Below, piece after piece: positions 1 through 7,543 of a stretch of DNA of 41,651 bases. The first letter of the stretch is position 1, and each line of letters begins with the position of its first letter. The translations under genes were made by a program, and so were the position numbers. The DNA lies in the NCBI GenBank assembly GCA_013349615.1, contig DUZJ01000026.1, forward strand, positions 1 to 41,651, read 5' to 3'. Below the pieces are notes generated by a model. It was given only the letters and a program-made list of their open reading frames with translations, made no database searches and was not told the origin of the DNA. The stretch is from Planctomycetota bacterium (GTDB lineage: Bacteria; Planctomycetota; Phycisphaerae; Sedimentisphaerales; Anaerobacaceae).

Positions 1-24
1 GACCGCATCGGCTGGCAAAAACAA

Positions 25-217
25 AATCCGCGTAAATCAGCGTAATCTGCGTCTAATTTTGGCTTTATGTCTTTGTGCCTTCGTGGTCTAAAATCCTGTT
101 ATGCTGTCTAAAAACCCTCGGCGCTCTCTCCGTTCTCTGCGGTTAAAAATTCGTGTAATTCGTGTTAATTTGTGGCTAAAAGCCCTTTGCGTTCTCTGCG
201 CTCTCTGCGGTTAAAAA
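25..217. repeat. Cluster of degenerate short intergenic repeats
   Basis: Four short AT-tailed sequences follow one another: a GCGTAAATCAGCGTAATCTG-type unit (about 29-62), a CTTTGTGCCTTCGTGG unit (about 69-96), a TTCGTGTAATTCGTG unit (about 145-181), and CTCTGCG/TTCTCTGCGG units (about 121-142 and 186-217). Each is internally quasi-periodic, and several end in CTAAAA or GGTTAAAAA. Such units recur as non-coding dispersed repeats in many environmental bacterial genomes; that is recollection, not a search. No convincing ORF covers the block. The rest of 218-600 is AT-rich, contains a short GTGCCT-ATA-AGGCAC inverted repeat near 534-548, and shows no gene I can support. Confidence 0.6.
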
Positions 218-609
218 ATCAACCAAAAGTGCACATAGTAACCGGCCAAAACCCAAAAAAATAAAAAAATTTAACTCCTTTATTACCAACAACTTAATCC
301 TGCAAATCCTGTCAAAAACAAGCCGATTTTCGTATCAAACGCGCACATCCGTGCATTTATAGAGGGACGTCTTTTTTTGCAGAAGGCCGAAAAGAAGGAA
401 ATTTATTCCTTAGTGAATGGCAATTATGGCCAATAACAACCAACTACCGGCAACAGACAACTGGTATCTGCCCTTTTTCTTCTTCTTTCTCCCTTCTCAC
501 TTTCTCCTTATGTCATTGTGCGCAAATACTTACGTGCCTATAAGGCACCACTACAAGTGTAGAGCTATCATTACTTATGTAGAGAGAGCTTTACAAATCA
601 GACTTTTTA

Positions 610-808
610 TGCAAAACAAAGCCAATTTCCGAAAAAGTCAAATGAACGTAAGTGATTATAATACAAGGGAATATGAGAAAGAGGACACTTGGTGGAGTGG
701 GAAAAACAAACCCAATTCAAACCCAATACAAAGCCAAACAAACCCAATTAAAGCCAATAAAATGCCAAAACAAACCCAATTCAAACCCAAACAAACCCAA
801 TCTCAAAG
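610..808. repeat. CAAACCCAAT-rich interspersed repeat
   Basis: The stretch opens with a segment that would read QNKANFRKSQMN on the + strand, then passes into a run of imperfect CAAACCCAAT / AAAGCCAAT units (about 706-808). In translation it gives monotonous K/P/N/Q/T peptides in all three forward frames, which is the mark of a nucleotide-level repeat and not of a protein. I recall similar strings turning up as spurious hypothetical proteins in Phycisphaerae assemblies. It ends about 20 bases downstream of the stop of the neighbouring dehydratase gene, so it may have been inserted in the 3' flank. Confidence 0.65.
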
Positions 809-827
809 TTTATGGAGTGGTTCAATA

Positions 828-2789
828 TCAGGCACTTGCGGCATTTTCATCGTTGCCGCCCGTATATTCCGGCACAAGCTCCTTGATTTTCTGAACTATC
901 TCGCTGTAGTTTTGCGTTTGGGCGACATTTACCAGCTCATTGATACCGTTGCGAAGTTTACCTCGGTCCATCGGGATATTCTTCCATATACTGATTTTGC
1001 GATGCCTTGTACGCTGCATATCTTCGCCTTCTATCGAAAGCTCTTCAAAAAGCTTTTCACCGGGTCTGGGGTTCGTGAAAGTGATTTCAATGTCTTCGCC
1101 GGGCTTGAACCCGCTGAGCGTAATAATGTCCCTGGCCAGGTCTATAATTTTTACCGGCTCGCCCATATCGAGCACGAAGATTTCTCCGCCTTTTCCCATT
1201 GTTGCTGCCTGCAGCACAAGCTGGCTTGCTTCCGGTATGGTCATAAAATACCGCTTCATCCTCGGATGCGTAACGGTTACGGGGCCGCCCTCAGCTATTT
1301 GCTTCTTGAAGATAGGTACAACCGAGCCGTCGGAGTCAAGTACATTGCCAAACCGTACAGTCACAAAATGTGTTTTGCTGGTTCTGCTCAAGTCCTGAAT
1401 ATACATTTCAGCGATTCGCTTGGACGAACCCATTATGCTGGTCGGATTGACGGCTTTGTCTGTGCTAATCATTACAAAATTAGTCGTACCGTAATTATTT
1501 GCAGCGTCAGAGACGATTTGTGTGCCTACAATATTGTTCTTGATGGCTTCTCCCGAGTTGAGCTCCATCAGCGGCACGTGCTTATGGGCGGCGGCGTGAA
1601 TGACAACCTGCGGTTTGTACGTTTCAAAAATTCCCTCTACCCGCATCTTGTCGGTAATATCGCAAACGACCGCTTTTATGGAAATGCCTGCAAATTGCTT
1701 GTGCAATTCCCGCTCCATGTAGAACAGCGGATTTTCGGCTTGCTCAATGAGCAAAAGCAGCTTCGGGCTAAAATTACACACTTGTCTGCACATTTCAGAA
1801 CCGATGGAGCCGCCGGCGCCGGTAACGAGAATGGTTTTATCTTTCAAAAAAGCTTCTATTAAATCCAGGTCAAGCTCGACAGTTTCTCGGCCGAGCAAAT
1901 CGTTAATATCGACGTCACGAATTTGAGAAACGCGTAACTTACCTGAGGCAATATCAGTAAGAGATGGTACGGTACCAAAACGAATTTTAGTACCTTTGTC
2001 GAAAACCTGAACAACTCGCCTCCGCTGGTGATGGGTGGCTTGGGGCATTGCAATGGCAATTTCTTCGATGTTGTGGTCCTCGCAGATTTTGGGCAGTTGT
2101 TCAACAGTACCGAGTACCGATATTCCATGGATGTTTGTGCCTTGTTTTATGGGGTCATCGTCGATAAAGCCGACTACGTCATATTGAGCGATGCGCTCAC
2201 GACCAATCTCCCGCAGCAGCGCCTCACCGGCATCGCCTGCTCCGACAATGAGCAGTCGCTTCAATCGGCCGACTTCGACCGTGCGGAACTCCTCATAGTA
2301 TAGCCGAATTACCATTCGCAGGCCGGCCAGCAGCAAAACAGTGACAAACATATCGGTCATACATACACCTTCAAGAGGTATCTGCAAACCTCCCGGTAAG
2401 TTTCTACGAATACTCTCGACTTGGCCTATTGCAAACCATAAAGCTACGATAATTAAAGTGCTGACCATAGATGCCCGTAGTATCCCCAGAAGATCGGAAA
2501 TCCCTACATAGCGCCACCAGCCACGGTATTGCTCGAAAAAACCGAATACCAGCAACTTGACGATGAGAAAAAACAGTACCAAAGAAGGATATAGAACAAG
2601 CCAGTTTTGTCTGAACTGCATGTTGTTTACCAGCAGGAAGGAGAGCATCAAAGAGGCAGCGAAAGCAACTATATGAGCAAGCACAATCAGGGGCTTGCGG
2701 AAACGCAGCAGCATAGCAGGAGGTGGCGAGAGCTCTGAAGGGCTTTGATTTCCGTGTTTTAGCTGTGTGTTTGTATTTGAGTCAGCCAT
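828..2789 (-). CDS. Membrane-bound nucleotide-sugar 4,6-dehydratase (FlaA1/WbpM/CapD family)
   Basis: Polysaccharide biosynthesis enzyme that probably converts a UDP-HexNAc such as UDP-GlcNAc to its 4-keto-6-deoxy derivative for surface glycans. The N-terminal ~170 residues hold four or so hydrophobic segments, followed by a first Rossmann-like domain (GAGDAGEALLRE) and a C-terminal short-chain dehydrogenase domain with TGAGGSIGSE. The catalytic region reads STDKAVNPTSIMGSSKR, with Met replacing the usual Tyr of YxxxK, as is typical of this subfamily. I use the ATG at 2789 (653 aa): a more upstream in-frame start at 2864 would fall inside the -35 box of a strong promoter at 2836-2864. The gene is monocistronic in this window. 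Exact substrate is not decidable from sequence. Confidence 0.93.
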   Translation of the reverse strand: MADSNTNTQLKHGNQSPSELSPPPAMLLRFRKPLIVLAHIVAFAASLMLSFLLVNNMQFRQNWLVLYPSLVLFFLIVKLLVFGFFEQYRGWWRYVGISDLLGILRASMVSTLIIVALWFAIGQVESIRRNLPGGLQIPLEGVCMTDMFVTVLLLAGLRMVIRLYYEEFRTVEVGRLKRLLIVGAGDAGEALLREIGRERIAQYDVVGFIDDDPIKQGTNIHGISVLGTVEQLPKICEDHNIEEIAIAMPQATHHQRRRVVQVFDKGTKIRFGTVPSLTDIASGKLRVSQIRDVDINDLLGRETVELDLDLIEAFLKDKTILVTGAGGSIGSEMCRQVCNFSPKLLLLIEQAENPLFYMERELHKQFAGISIKAVVCDITDKMRVEGIFETYKPQVVIHAAAHKHVPLMELNSGEAIKNNIVGTQIVSDAANNYGTTNFVMISTDKAVNPTSIMGSSKRIAEMYIQDLSRTSKTHFVTVRFGNVLDSDGSVVPIFKKQIAEGGPVTVTHPRMKRYFMTIPEASQLVLQAATMGKGGEIFVLDMGEPVKIIDLARDIITLSGFKPGEDIEITFTNPRPGEKLFEELSIEGEDMQRTRHRKISIWKNIPMDRGKLRNGINELVNVAQTQNYSEIVQKIKELVPEYTGGNDENAASA

Positions 2790-2835
2790 ATTTTCCAAGC
2801 ACCATAGTTTCTCCCCGTAATTGCTCAAAAACCGA

Positions 2836-2864
2836 ACTATAACAACAGAGTGAAAGCATGTCAA
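2836..2864 (-). promoter_or_regulatory. Sigma70-type promoter of the dehydratase gene
   Basis: On the minus strand TTGACA (2864-2859) is followed by 17 bases and TATAGT (2841-2836), nearly consensus. Transcription would start near 2829, giving a leader of about 40 bases before the ATG at 2789. Its position fixes the translation start downstream of 2864. Confidence 0.7.
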
Positions 2865-2890
2865 GAAAATCGCTCGCGCATTTTGAAAGA

Positions 2891-2957
2891 CTTCGGCTGC
2901 AAGGCTGAAGTTTGGAGCCAGTTGTGCTATTCTCCCATAGGTTGCTGATGAGGCAAC
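2891..2957. other. Two short hairpins in the divergent intergenic region
   Basis: CTTCGGCT-GCAA-GGCTGAAG (2891-2910) forms an 8-pair stem (some G-U) closed by a GNRA-type tetraloop. GTTGC-TGATGAG-GCAAC (2941-2957) is a second perfect 5-pair stem. They lie between two divergent promoters, upstream of both transcripts as predicted, so their role is unclear. No other gene is visible between 2790 and 3125. Confidence 0.35.
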
Positions 2958-3044
2958 GTGAAAATTTTGTTATTTTGATACGAGACCAGGATAACAACGG
3001 GATTGTAAGAAGGCAAGCGTGAAAAGCAAAAAGGTTCGAGACGC

Positions 3045-3073
3045 TTGACTTTTTGGTAACAATGCGGGACAAT
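3045..3073 (+). promoter_or_regulatory. Probable promoter of the P5C dehydrogenase gene
   Basis: TTGACT (3045-3050), a 17-base spacer and GACAAT (3068-3073), with start of transcription expected near 3080 and a leader of ~45 bases to the ATG at 3126. The -10 is only a 4/6 match, so this is moderate evidence. Confidence 0.45.
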
Positions 3074-3125
3074 AAATGGTCTTGTTAGTCATAAAAGTTG
3101 AAATCTTTATTACAAGGAGACACAA

Positions 3126-4757
3126 ATGTTTAACGGTATTTTCCACATTCCTCAGCCAGCCAATGAGCCGGGTTTGCAGTACGCACCAGGCAGTCCGGAA
3201 CGTACGGAATTGACCGCCAAGCTGAAGGATATGCTCGGCCAGAAGACAGAGGTGCCGATGATAATCGGCGGCCAGGAAGTGCGCAACGGCAATCTCGCAG
3301 ATATCCGCTGTCCGCACGACCATCAGCACGTGTTGGGAGAATATCATCAGGCTGACGCAGAGTTCGCTATTAAAGCGGTTGATGCGGCAGAGAAAGCCAA
3401 GCGGCAGTGGGGCGAGATGCCGTGGGAGTCCAGAGCTATGGTACTACTCAAGGCAGCGGATCTGCTGGCTGGTAAGTACCGCCAGACGCTCAATGCGGCC
3501 ACGATGCTAAACATGAGCAAAACGCCGCACCAGGCGGAAATCGACTCGGCGTGTGAGCTGATAGACTTCTGGCGTTTCAACCCGCATTTTATGGAGGAGG
3601 TGTACGGTGACCAGCCGATGTCAACGCCAGGAGTGCTGAACTATATGGAGCACCGCCCACTGGATGGGTTTGTTCTGGCTTTAACACCCTTTAACTTTAC
3701 GTCCATCGCAGGCAACCTTCCAACGGCGCCGGCGTTGATGGGCAATACGGTAGTGTGGAAGCCGGCATCGGCTGCGGTATTGCCGGCTTACTTTATCATG
3801 AAAATCCTTGAAGAAGCTGGGATGCCGCCGGGGGTAATCAATATGGTTCCTGGTCCTGGACCAGTTGTCGGCCCGCCGGCACTAAATGACGTCAGACTCG
3901 GCGGCATTCACTTTACCGGAAGCACGTATGTGTTTTCGAGAATCTGGCTGACAGTCGGTTCAGACGTTCGCAAGTACGTCTCATATCCTCGAATTGTCGG
4001 CGAGACAGGTGGTAAGAACTTCATATTCGCCCACGCAAGCACTGATATTGAAGCACTTGTGACGGCTTTAGTGCGGGGTGCATTCGAATACCAGGGCCAG
4101 AAGTGCTCGGCAGCTTCGCGAGCGTATATCCCCGATTCGATCTGGCCGCAGGTCAAAGAGCAACTGCTCAGTGATATCAAGGACATTAAGATGGGCGATG
4201 TTACCAACTTTAAGAACTATATGGGTGCGGTTATAGACGAAAAGGCGTATGAAAACATCAGCGGTTATATTGAATACTCCAGGAGTTCGCCCGATATGGA
4301 AATTATCATCGGCGGTGGGTGTGACAAGTCGGCCGGATACTTCGTCGAGCCGACAGTTGTTGTAAATAAAGACGCGAAGTCCAAGCTGATGGTCGAAGAG
4401 ATTTTCGGGCCGGTGTTGACCATATATATCTACCCACAGAACGAATACGACCAGGCTCTCGAACTGTGTGACCAGACCTCGCCATACGCGCTAACGGGGG
4501 CAATCTTTGCTCTCGACCGCGGCGCAATCGTTAAGGCGATGGATACGCTCCGTCACGCGGCTGGTAATTTTTACGTAAACGTCAAGCCCACAGGTGCGGT
4601 CGTGGCCCAGCAGCCATTCGGTGGTTCGCGGGCATCGGGCACGAACGACAAGGCCGGCAGTTGGCTCAACCTGGGGCGATGGGTCTCGCCGCGAGCTATC
4701 AAGGAAACGTTCCTGCCGCCGAGGAACTTCCGTTATCCGTATATGGAAGAGGAATGA
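3126..4757 (+). CDS. pruA: L-glutamate gamma-semialdehyde (1-pyrroline-5-carboxylate) dehydrogenase
   Basis: NAD-dependent aldehyde dehydrogenase that oxidises glutamate-5-semialdehyde, in equilibrium with pyrroline-5-carboxylate, to glutamate, the second step of proline and ornithine/arginine catabolism in the cytoplasm. The 543-residue length and N-terminus are those of the monofunctional P5CDH class 1 family. The ALDH catalytic elements are visible: general-base Glu293 in GETGGKN and nucleophile Cys327 in GQKCSAASR. The start is supported by an AAGGAG ribosome site nine bases upstream. No proline dehydrogenase (putA-type) gene lies beside it, so it may serve arginine/ornithine breakdown or work with a distant partner. 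The next gene, L-2-hydroxyglutarate oxidase, yields 2-oxoglutarate and so fits the same node. Confidence 0.95.
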   Translation: MFNGIFHIPQPANEPGLQYAPGSPERTELTAKLKDMLGQKTEVPMIIGGQEVRNGNLADIRCPHDHQHVLGEYHQADAEFAIKAVDAAEKAKRQWGEMPWESRAMVLLKAADLLAGKYRQTLNAATMLNMSKTPHQAEIDSACELIDFWRFNPHFMEEVYGDQPMSTPGVLNYMEHRPLDGFVLALTPFNFTSIAGNLPTAPALMGNTVVWKPASAAVLPAYFIMKILEEAGMPPGVINMVPGPGPVVGPPALNDVRLGGIHFTGSTYVFSRIWLTVGSDVRKYVSYPRIVGETGGKNFIFAHASTDIEALVTALVRGAFEYQGQKCSAASRAYIPDSIWPQVKEQLLSDIKDIKMGDVTNFKNYMGAVIDEKAYENISGYIEYSRSSPDMEIIIGGGCDKSAGYFVEPTVVVNKDAKSKLMVEEIFGPVLTIYIYPQNEYDQALELCDQTSPYALTGAIFALDRGAIVKAMDTLRHAAGNFYVNVKPTGAVVAQQPFGGSRASGTNDKAGSWLNLGRWVSPRAIKETFLPPRNFRYPYMEEE

Positions 4758-4827
4758 CCGGTGTTCTTGTGTTCGGTCGTCCGTATTGCGTATTATCGGC
4801 GTGACATTTGAGAATTTGGATAGATGA

Positions 4828-4927
4828 ATCCCGTTAGAAATTCTAAAAAGAACGCTAATATGCTAAACGTCGTTAGAAATCCTATGGCCGCGGAACATTC
4901 TACAAAAAGGGAGATTTCTAACGGGAT
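4828..4927. repeat. Palindromic repeat element with ATCCCGTTAGAAAT ends
   Basis: The left arm at 4828-4844 (ATCCCGTTAGAAATTCT) is matched in inverted orientation at 4914-4927 (ATTTCTAACGGGAT), and a third partial copy, CGTTAGAAAT, lies in direct orientation at 4871-4880. The ~100 bp unit looks like a small non-autonomous palindromic element. It stays open in the reading frame of the following oxidase and so produces an artefactual 34-residue extension containing NPVRNS and EISNG. Its last two bases are the first two of the ATG I assign to that gene, and the AAAGGGAG inside it (about 4906-4913) may act as the ribosome site. Confidence 0.6.
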
Positions 4928-6143
4928 GAAACAAAAGTATGATTTTGATATTGTCGTGATAGGCGGCGGGATTGTAGGCCTGGCCTCGGCTTACAAAATT
5001 GCCCACAATCATTCCGGAATTTCAATCGCCGTATTGGAAAAAGAGGACGAGCTCGCAGCTCATCAGACCGGCCATAATTCGGGAGTTATTCATTCCGGGC
5101 TGTACTATAAGCCCGGCTCGAATAAGGCAAAAACCTGCGCCAAGGGACGCAAAGAACTTGTAGCGTTTTCAAAAGAACATGGAATCAGGTACGAGATTTG
5201 TGGGAAAATAATTGTCGCAACGCGGGAAAAAGAATTAGCTAATTTTGAGCAGGTTTTCCGCAACGGCCTGGAAAACGAAATAGAAGGTATCGAAAAAATC
5301 GGCCCGAACGAAATTAAGGAAATTGAACCATTTTGTCACGGTATCGCAGGTATTCGAGTGCCTTGTACAGGCATTATCGATTTCAGTGAAGTTGCAAAGA
5401 AATTAGCCGAGCTGATAGAGGACAAAGGGGCGAATAAAGTCCTGAAATCGCATAAAGTGTTGGCTTTTGAAAGCCAAGATTATTTTACTAATGTTGTAAC
5501 AAATAAAGGGTCTCTGGCCGCAAGGTATATTATCAATTGTGCGGGACTTCAGTGCGACAAAGTAGCGAAAATGGCCGGTGTCGAGGCAAAGATGAGGATT
5601 GTTCCTTTTCGCGGGGATTATTATGAGTTAACGGAGGAAGCTAAAGAAAAAGTTAAAAGCCTGATATATCCGGTTCCGGACCCGGCTTTTCCCTTCCTGG
5701 GTGTTCATTTTACCCGCAAGATTGATGGTTCTGTCGAATGCGGCCCAAACGCGGTCTTCTCATTCAAGAGAGAAGGTTATGGCAAGACCGATTTTAGTTT
5801 TCGAGATTCCTGGGACGCGTTGTCTTACCGGGGGACCTGGAAGATGTTTTTCAAAAATTGGAAGTATGGGTTGAGCGAATATACCAGGGCCTTTTCCATG
5901 AAACTATTCTTCAGGCAATTGCAGCGGCTTATTCCTTCACTGGCGGCTGATGATATAAAGCCCGGCAATGCCGGCGTTCGTGCCCAGGCGGTCGGGGTGA
6001 ACGGTGAGCCGATTGATGACTTTCGAATAGAAAGACGGGAGAATTCTATTCATGTTTTGAACGCACCGTCGCCAGCCGCAACTGCCTCACTTGCCATCGG
6101 TGATTACGTAAATGAAATGGCTGCGGAGCAGTTTAATCTCTGA
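4926..6143 (+). CDS. lhgO: L-2-hydroxyglutarate oxidase
   Basis: FAD enzyme of the DAO superfamily that oxidises L-2-hydroxyglutarate to 2-oxoglutarate, passing electrons to oxygen or to the quinone pool. The N-terminal dinucleotide-binding site reads VVIGGGIVGLASAY, followed by the family-typical HQTGHNSGVIHSGLYY segment. A C-terminal GVRAQAV motif precedes the closing AATASLAIG stretch. The start at 4926 gives 405 residues, about the normal LhgO length. The frame stays open to an ATG at 4824, but that extension is encoded by the palindromic repeat and has no family counterpart. The gene follows the P5C dehydrogenase by ~170 bp on the same strand, consistent with glutamate/2-oxoglutarate metabolism. 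Confidence 0.93.
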   Translation: MKQKYDFDIVVIGGGIVGLASAYKIAHNHSGISIAVLEKEDELAAHQTGHNSGVIHSGLYYKPGSNKAKTCAKGRKELVAFSKEHGIRYEICGKIIVATREKELANFEQVFRNGLENEIEGIEKIGPNEIKEIEPFCHGIAGIRVPCTGIIDFSEVAKKLAELIEDKGANKVLKSHKVLAFESQDYFTNVVTNKGSLAARYIINCAGLQCDKVAKMAGVEAKMRIVPFRGDYYELTEEAKEKVKSLIYPVPDPAFPFLGVHFTRKIDGSVECGPNAVFSFKREGYGKTDFSFRDSWDALSYRGTWKMFFKNWKYGLSEYTRAFSMKLFFRQLQRLIPSLAADDIKPGNAGVRAQAVGVNGEPIDDFRIERRENSIHVLNAPSPAATASLAIGDYVNEMAAEQFNL

Positions 6144-6227
6144 AAGAAGTAAAATGTCAAAAGGCAGCAGTGAAAAAAACAGGGCATAATTTGCAATTCC
6201 CAACTTCCAATCGTTGATAAGTTGTAA

Positions 6228-6242
6228 GCTCAACGGTTGAGC
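6228..6242. other. Perfect 6-bp hairpin between convergent genes
   Basis: GCTCAA-CGG-TTGAGC lies between the convergent oxidase and carboxypeptidase genes. It has no T-tract on either side, so it does not qualify as a classical intrinsic terminator, although its place suggests a role in ending transcripts. Confidence 0.25.
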
Positions 6243-6251
6243 AGGGGGGCA

Positions 6252-7022
6252 TCAATTCAGAAAATGTTTCTTGAAGCCTTCTATTAAAGTGACACTGTCC
6301 GGATATACAATCGCTGCGATAAGTACTGCGCCGTATCGCTGCCAGAGCGACTGCCGATTTAGCCGACTGGCCCGACCCGGCAGCTCCAGCGTAATGATTG
6401 GAATGCCGAGTCTGAGTCCTGCATACGAACCGAGCGAACCGGGTCTTGCTCCCAGTTTTTTCACGGGCAAATTGCAATGCTGGGCGCATCGTTGCGCCAA
6501 TAGCTGGGCGGGGCCGTCATAGTCGATGCAGGCTAATGGCTGGTGAATGCTGACAATACGGTCGGGAGCATACTGGCGGATAAGCTGTTCGATGACCCGT
6601 GCTTCCGGCTCGGAAAGGGCCCTGTATCCGCTGGTGGGGCTGTTTATGCGGTTCGCGGTGGCGAAATTTCGGTTCAGATCGATACCTCTGGCGTTATGGC
6701 GGCGGTTATGGGCCAGGCCGTCCGGATTCGCCACGGGCAGCAGCACAACCCTTCTTCCTTGCAATAGCCGTGGGTAGCGCTGCAGATGCTCTCTCAGATT
6801 TTGTACAAGCGGGGTACCTGCCGGCTCGTTGCCATGGATGGTTGCCAGGATTAAAGTTACGTCTTTGCCTTCACCGAGCACGAGACATTCAATAGGCCGA
6901 TGCTCGACCGACCTGCCGACAATACGCGTTTCGCTCATTAAGCTTTTCGGCACCCCGACTATCTCCGGATAAGGCGTCGGCCGGTAGCAGCCGGTAAAAG
7001 CCAGAAGAACAAACAGAGTCAA
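6252..7022 (-). CDS. M14-family zinc carboxypeptidase-like lipoprotein (MpaA-like)
   Basis: Putative exported metallo-carboxypeptidase or amidase acting on peptides, possibly muropeptides. Zinc-site motifs of family M14 are visible: HGNEP (His and Glu ligands) near residue 75, ARGIDLNRNF in mid-protein with the conserved Asn-Arg, and SIHQP with the third His ligand. The N-terminus FVLLAFTGC is a lipobox, so the mature protein would be membrane-anchored. The start is odd: the only standard codon before the lipobox is TTG at 7022, which gives a signal without positive charges. The frame stays open upstream, where an AUA codon at 7055 lies behind AAAGGA and would add NSKSSSALLF, a better signal start. 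At ~257 residues it matches the single-domain MpaA-type enzymes. The assignment is by motif; the substrate is unknown. Confidence 0.75.
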   Translation of the reverse strand: MTLFVLLAFTGCYRPTPYPEIVGVPKSLMSETRIVGRSVEHRPIECLVLGEGKDVTLILATIHGNEPAGTPLVQNLREHLQRYPRLLQGRRVVLLPVANPDGLAHNRRHNARGIDLNRNFATANRINSPTSGYRALSEPEARVIEQLIRQYAPDRIVSIHQPLACIDYDGPAQLLAQRCAQHCNLPVKKLGARPGSLGSYAGLRLGIPIITLELPGRASRLNRQSLWQRYGAVLIAAIVYPDSVTLIEGFKKHFLN

Positions 7023-7201
7023 AAATAATAAAGCACTGGATGATTTGCTGTTTATGTCAGACGTCCTTTCAACGGTTTTTTACCCACAACAAAAGCTAAT
7101 ATGCCGGCATTATAAAGTTCTCCTGGTATAGTTCAAAGGAAAAAAGTAACAGTTACAATGGAGTTTATAACAAATTGAGCTCGCCAGCCGGCGGTGAAAT
7201 C

Positions 7202-7230
7202 TTGACATAGCTACGTCAATCTGCGACAAT
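7202..7230 (+). promoter_or_regulatory. Possible promoter upstream of the GH95 gene
   Basis: TTGACA (7202-7207), 17 bases, GACAAT (7225-7230). The -35 and spacer also contain the inverted repeat TTGAC-N8-GTCAA (7202-7219). The distance to the ATG is ~310 bases, so a long leader would result. The remainder of 7056-7543 contains a short dispersed repeat (7313-7345) and no ORF I can support. Confidence 0.3.
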
Positions 7231-7312
7231 CTCCGGTAAGTTATGAGTAAATGCCAAACCGACATTTTGTTCGCGAAGATGGAAATGGATTCGGAGCCCA
7301 TTCGGCTTTGCT

Positions 7313-7345
7313 CCCTTCGACAGGCTCAGGGCAGGCAGGGCAGGC
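7313..7345. repeat. CCCTTCG...GCTCAGGG dispersed repeat, copy 1
   Basis: CCCTTCGACAGGCTCAGGG followed by repeated GCAGG units. The same outer halves recur at 33749-33767 around a different centre. The type is common in intergenic DNA of uncultivated bacteria, as I recall. Confidence 0.5.
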
Positions 7346-7543
7346 TTTGCGCGGGGGAGACAGTCGTGTGGTCTGCGGTCATATTATTCGTGTTGCGTTT
7401 GAATCGGCTGCCGGGGCTGGGTTTGATAGTAAAGTACCTGATAAACTCCGGTCGGCTAATCCGAAGAGAATGTCAAAAAGAACGGGGCGGAGGTACTTAA
7501 CCAGTACCGGCGAAGGACAGAAATATAGGAAGGAAGGTAACGA

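Noticed and set aside
417-1862. 481-codon forward frame across the first repeat block and the dehydratase gene
   Set aside because: Its second half is antisense to a clear nucleotide-sugar dehydratase and its first half is repeat DNA; no family resemblance.
2790-2864. 25-residue N-terminal extension of the dehydratase
   Set aside because: It would begin inside the -35 box of a near-consensus promoter and adds no family-like residues.
4824-4925. 34-residue N-terminal extension of L-2-hydroxyglutarate oxidase
   Set aside because: Encoded by the palindromic repeat; the family starts at the FAD motif a few residues after the ATG at 4926.
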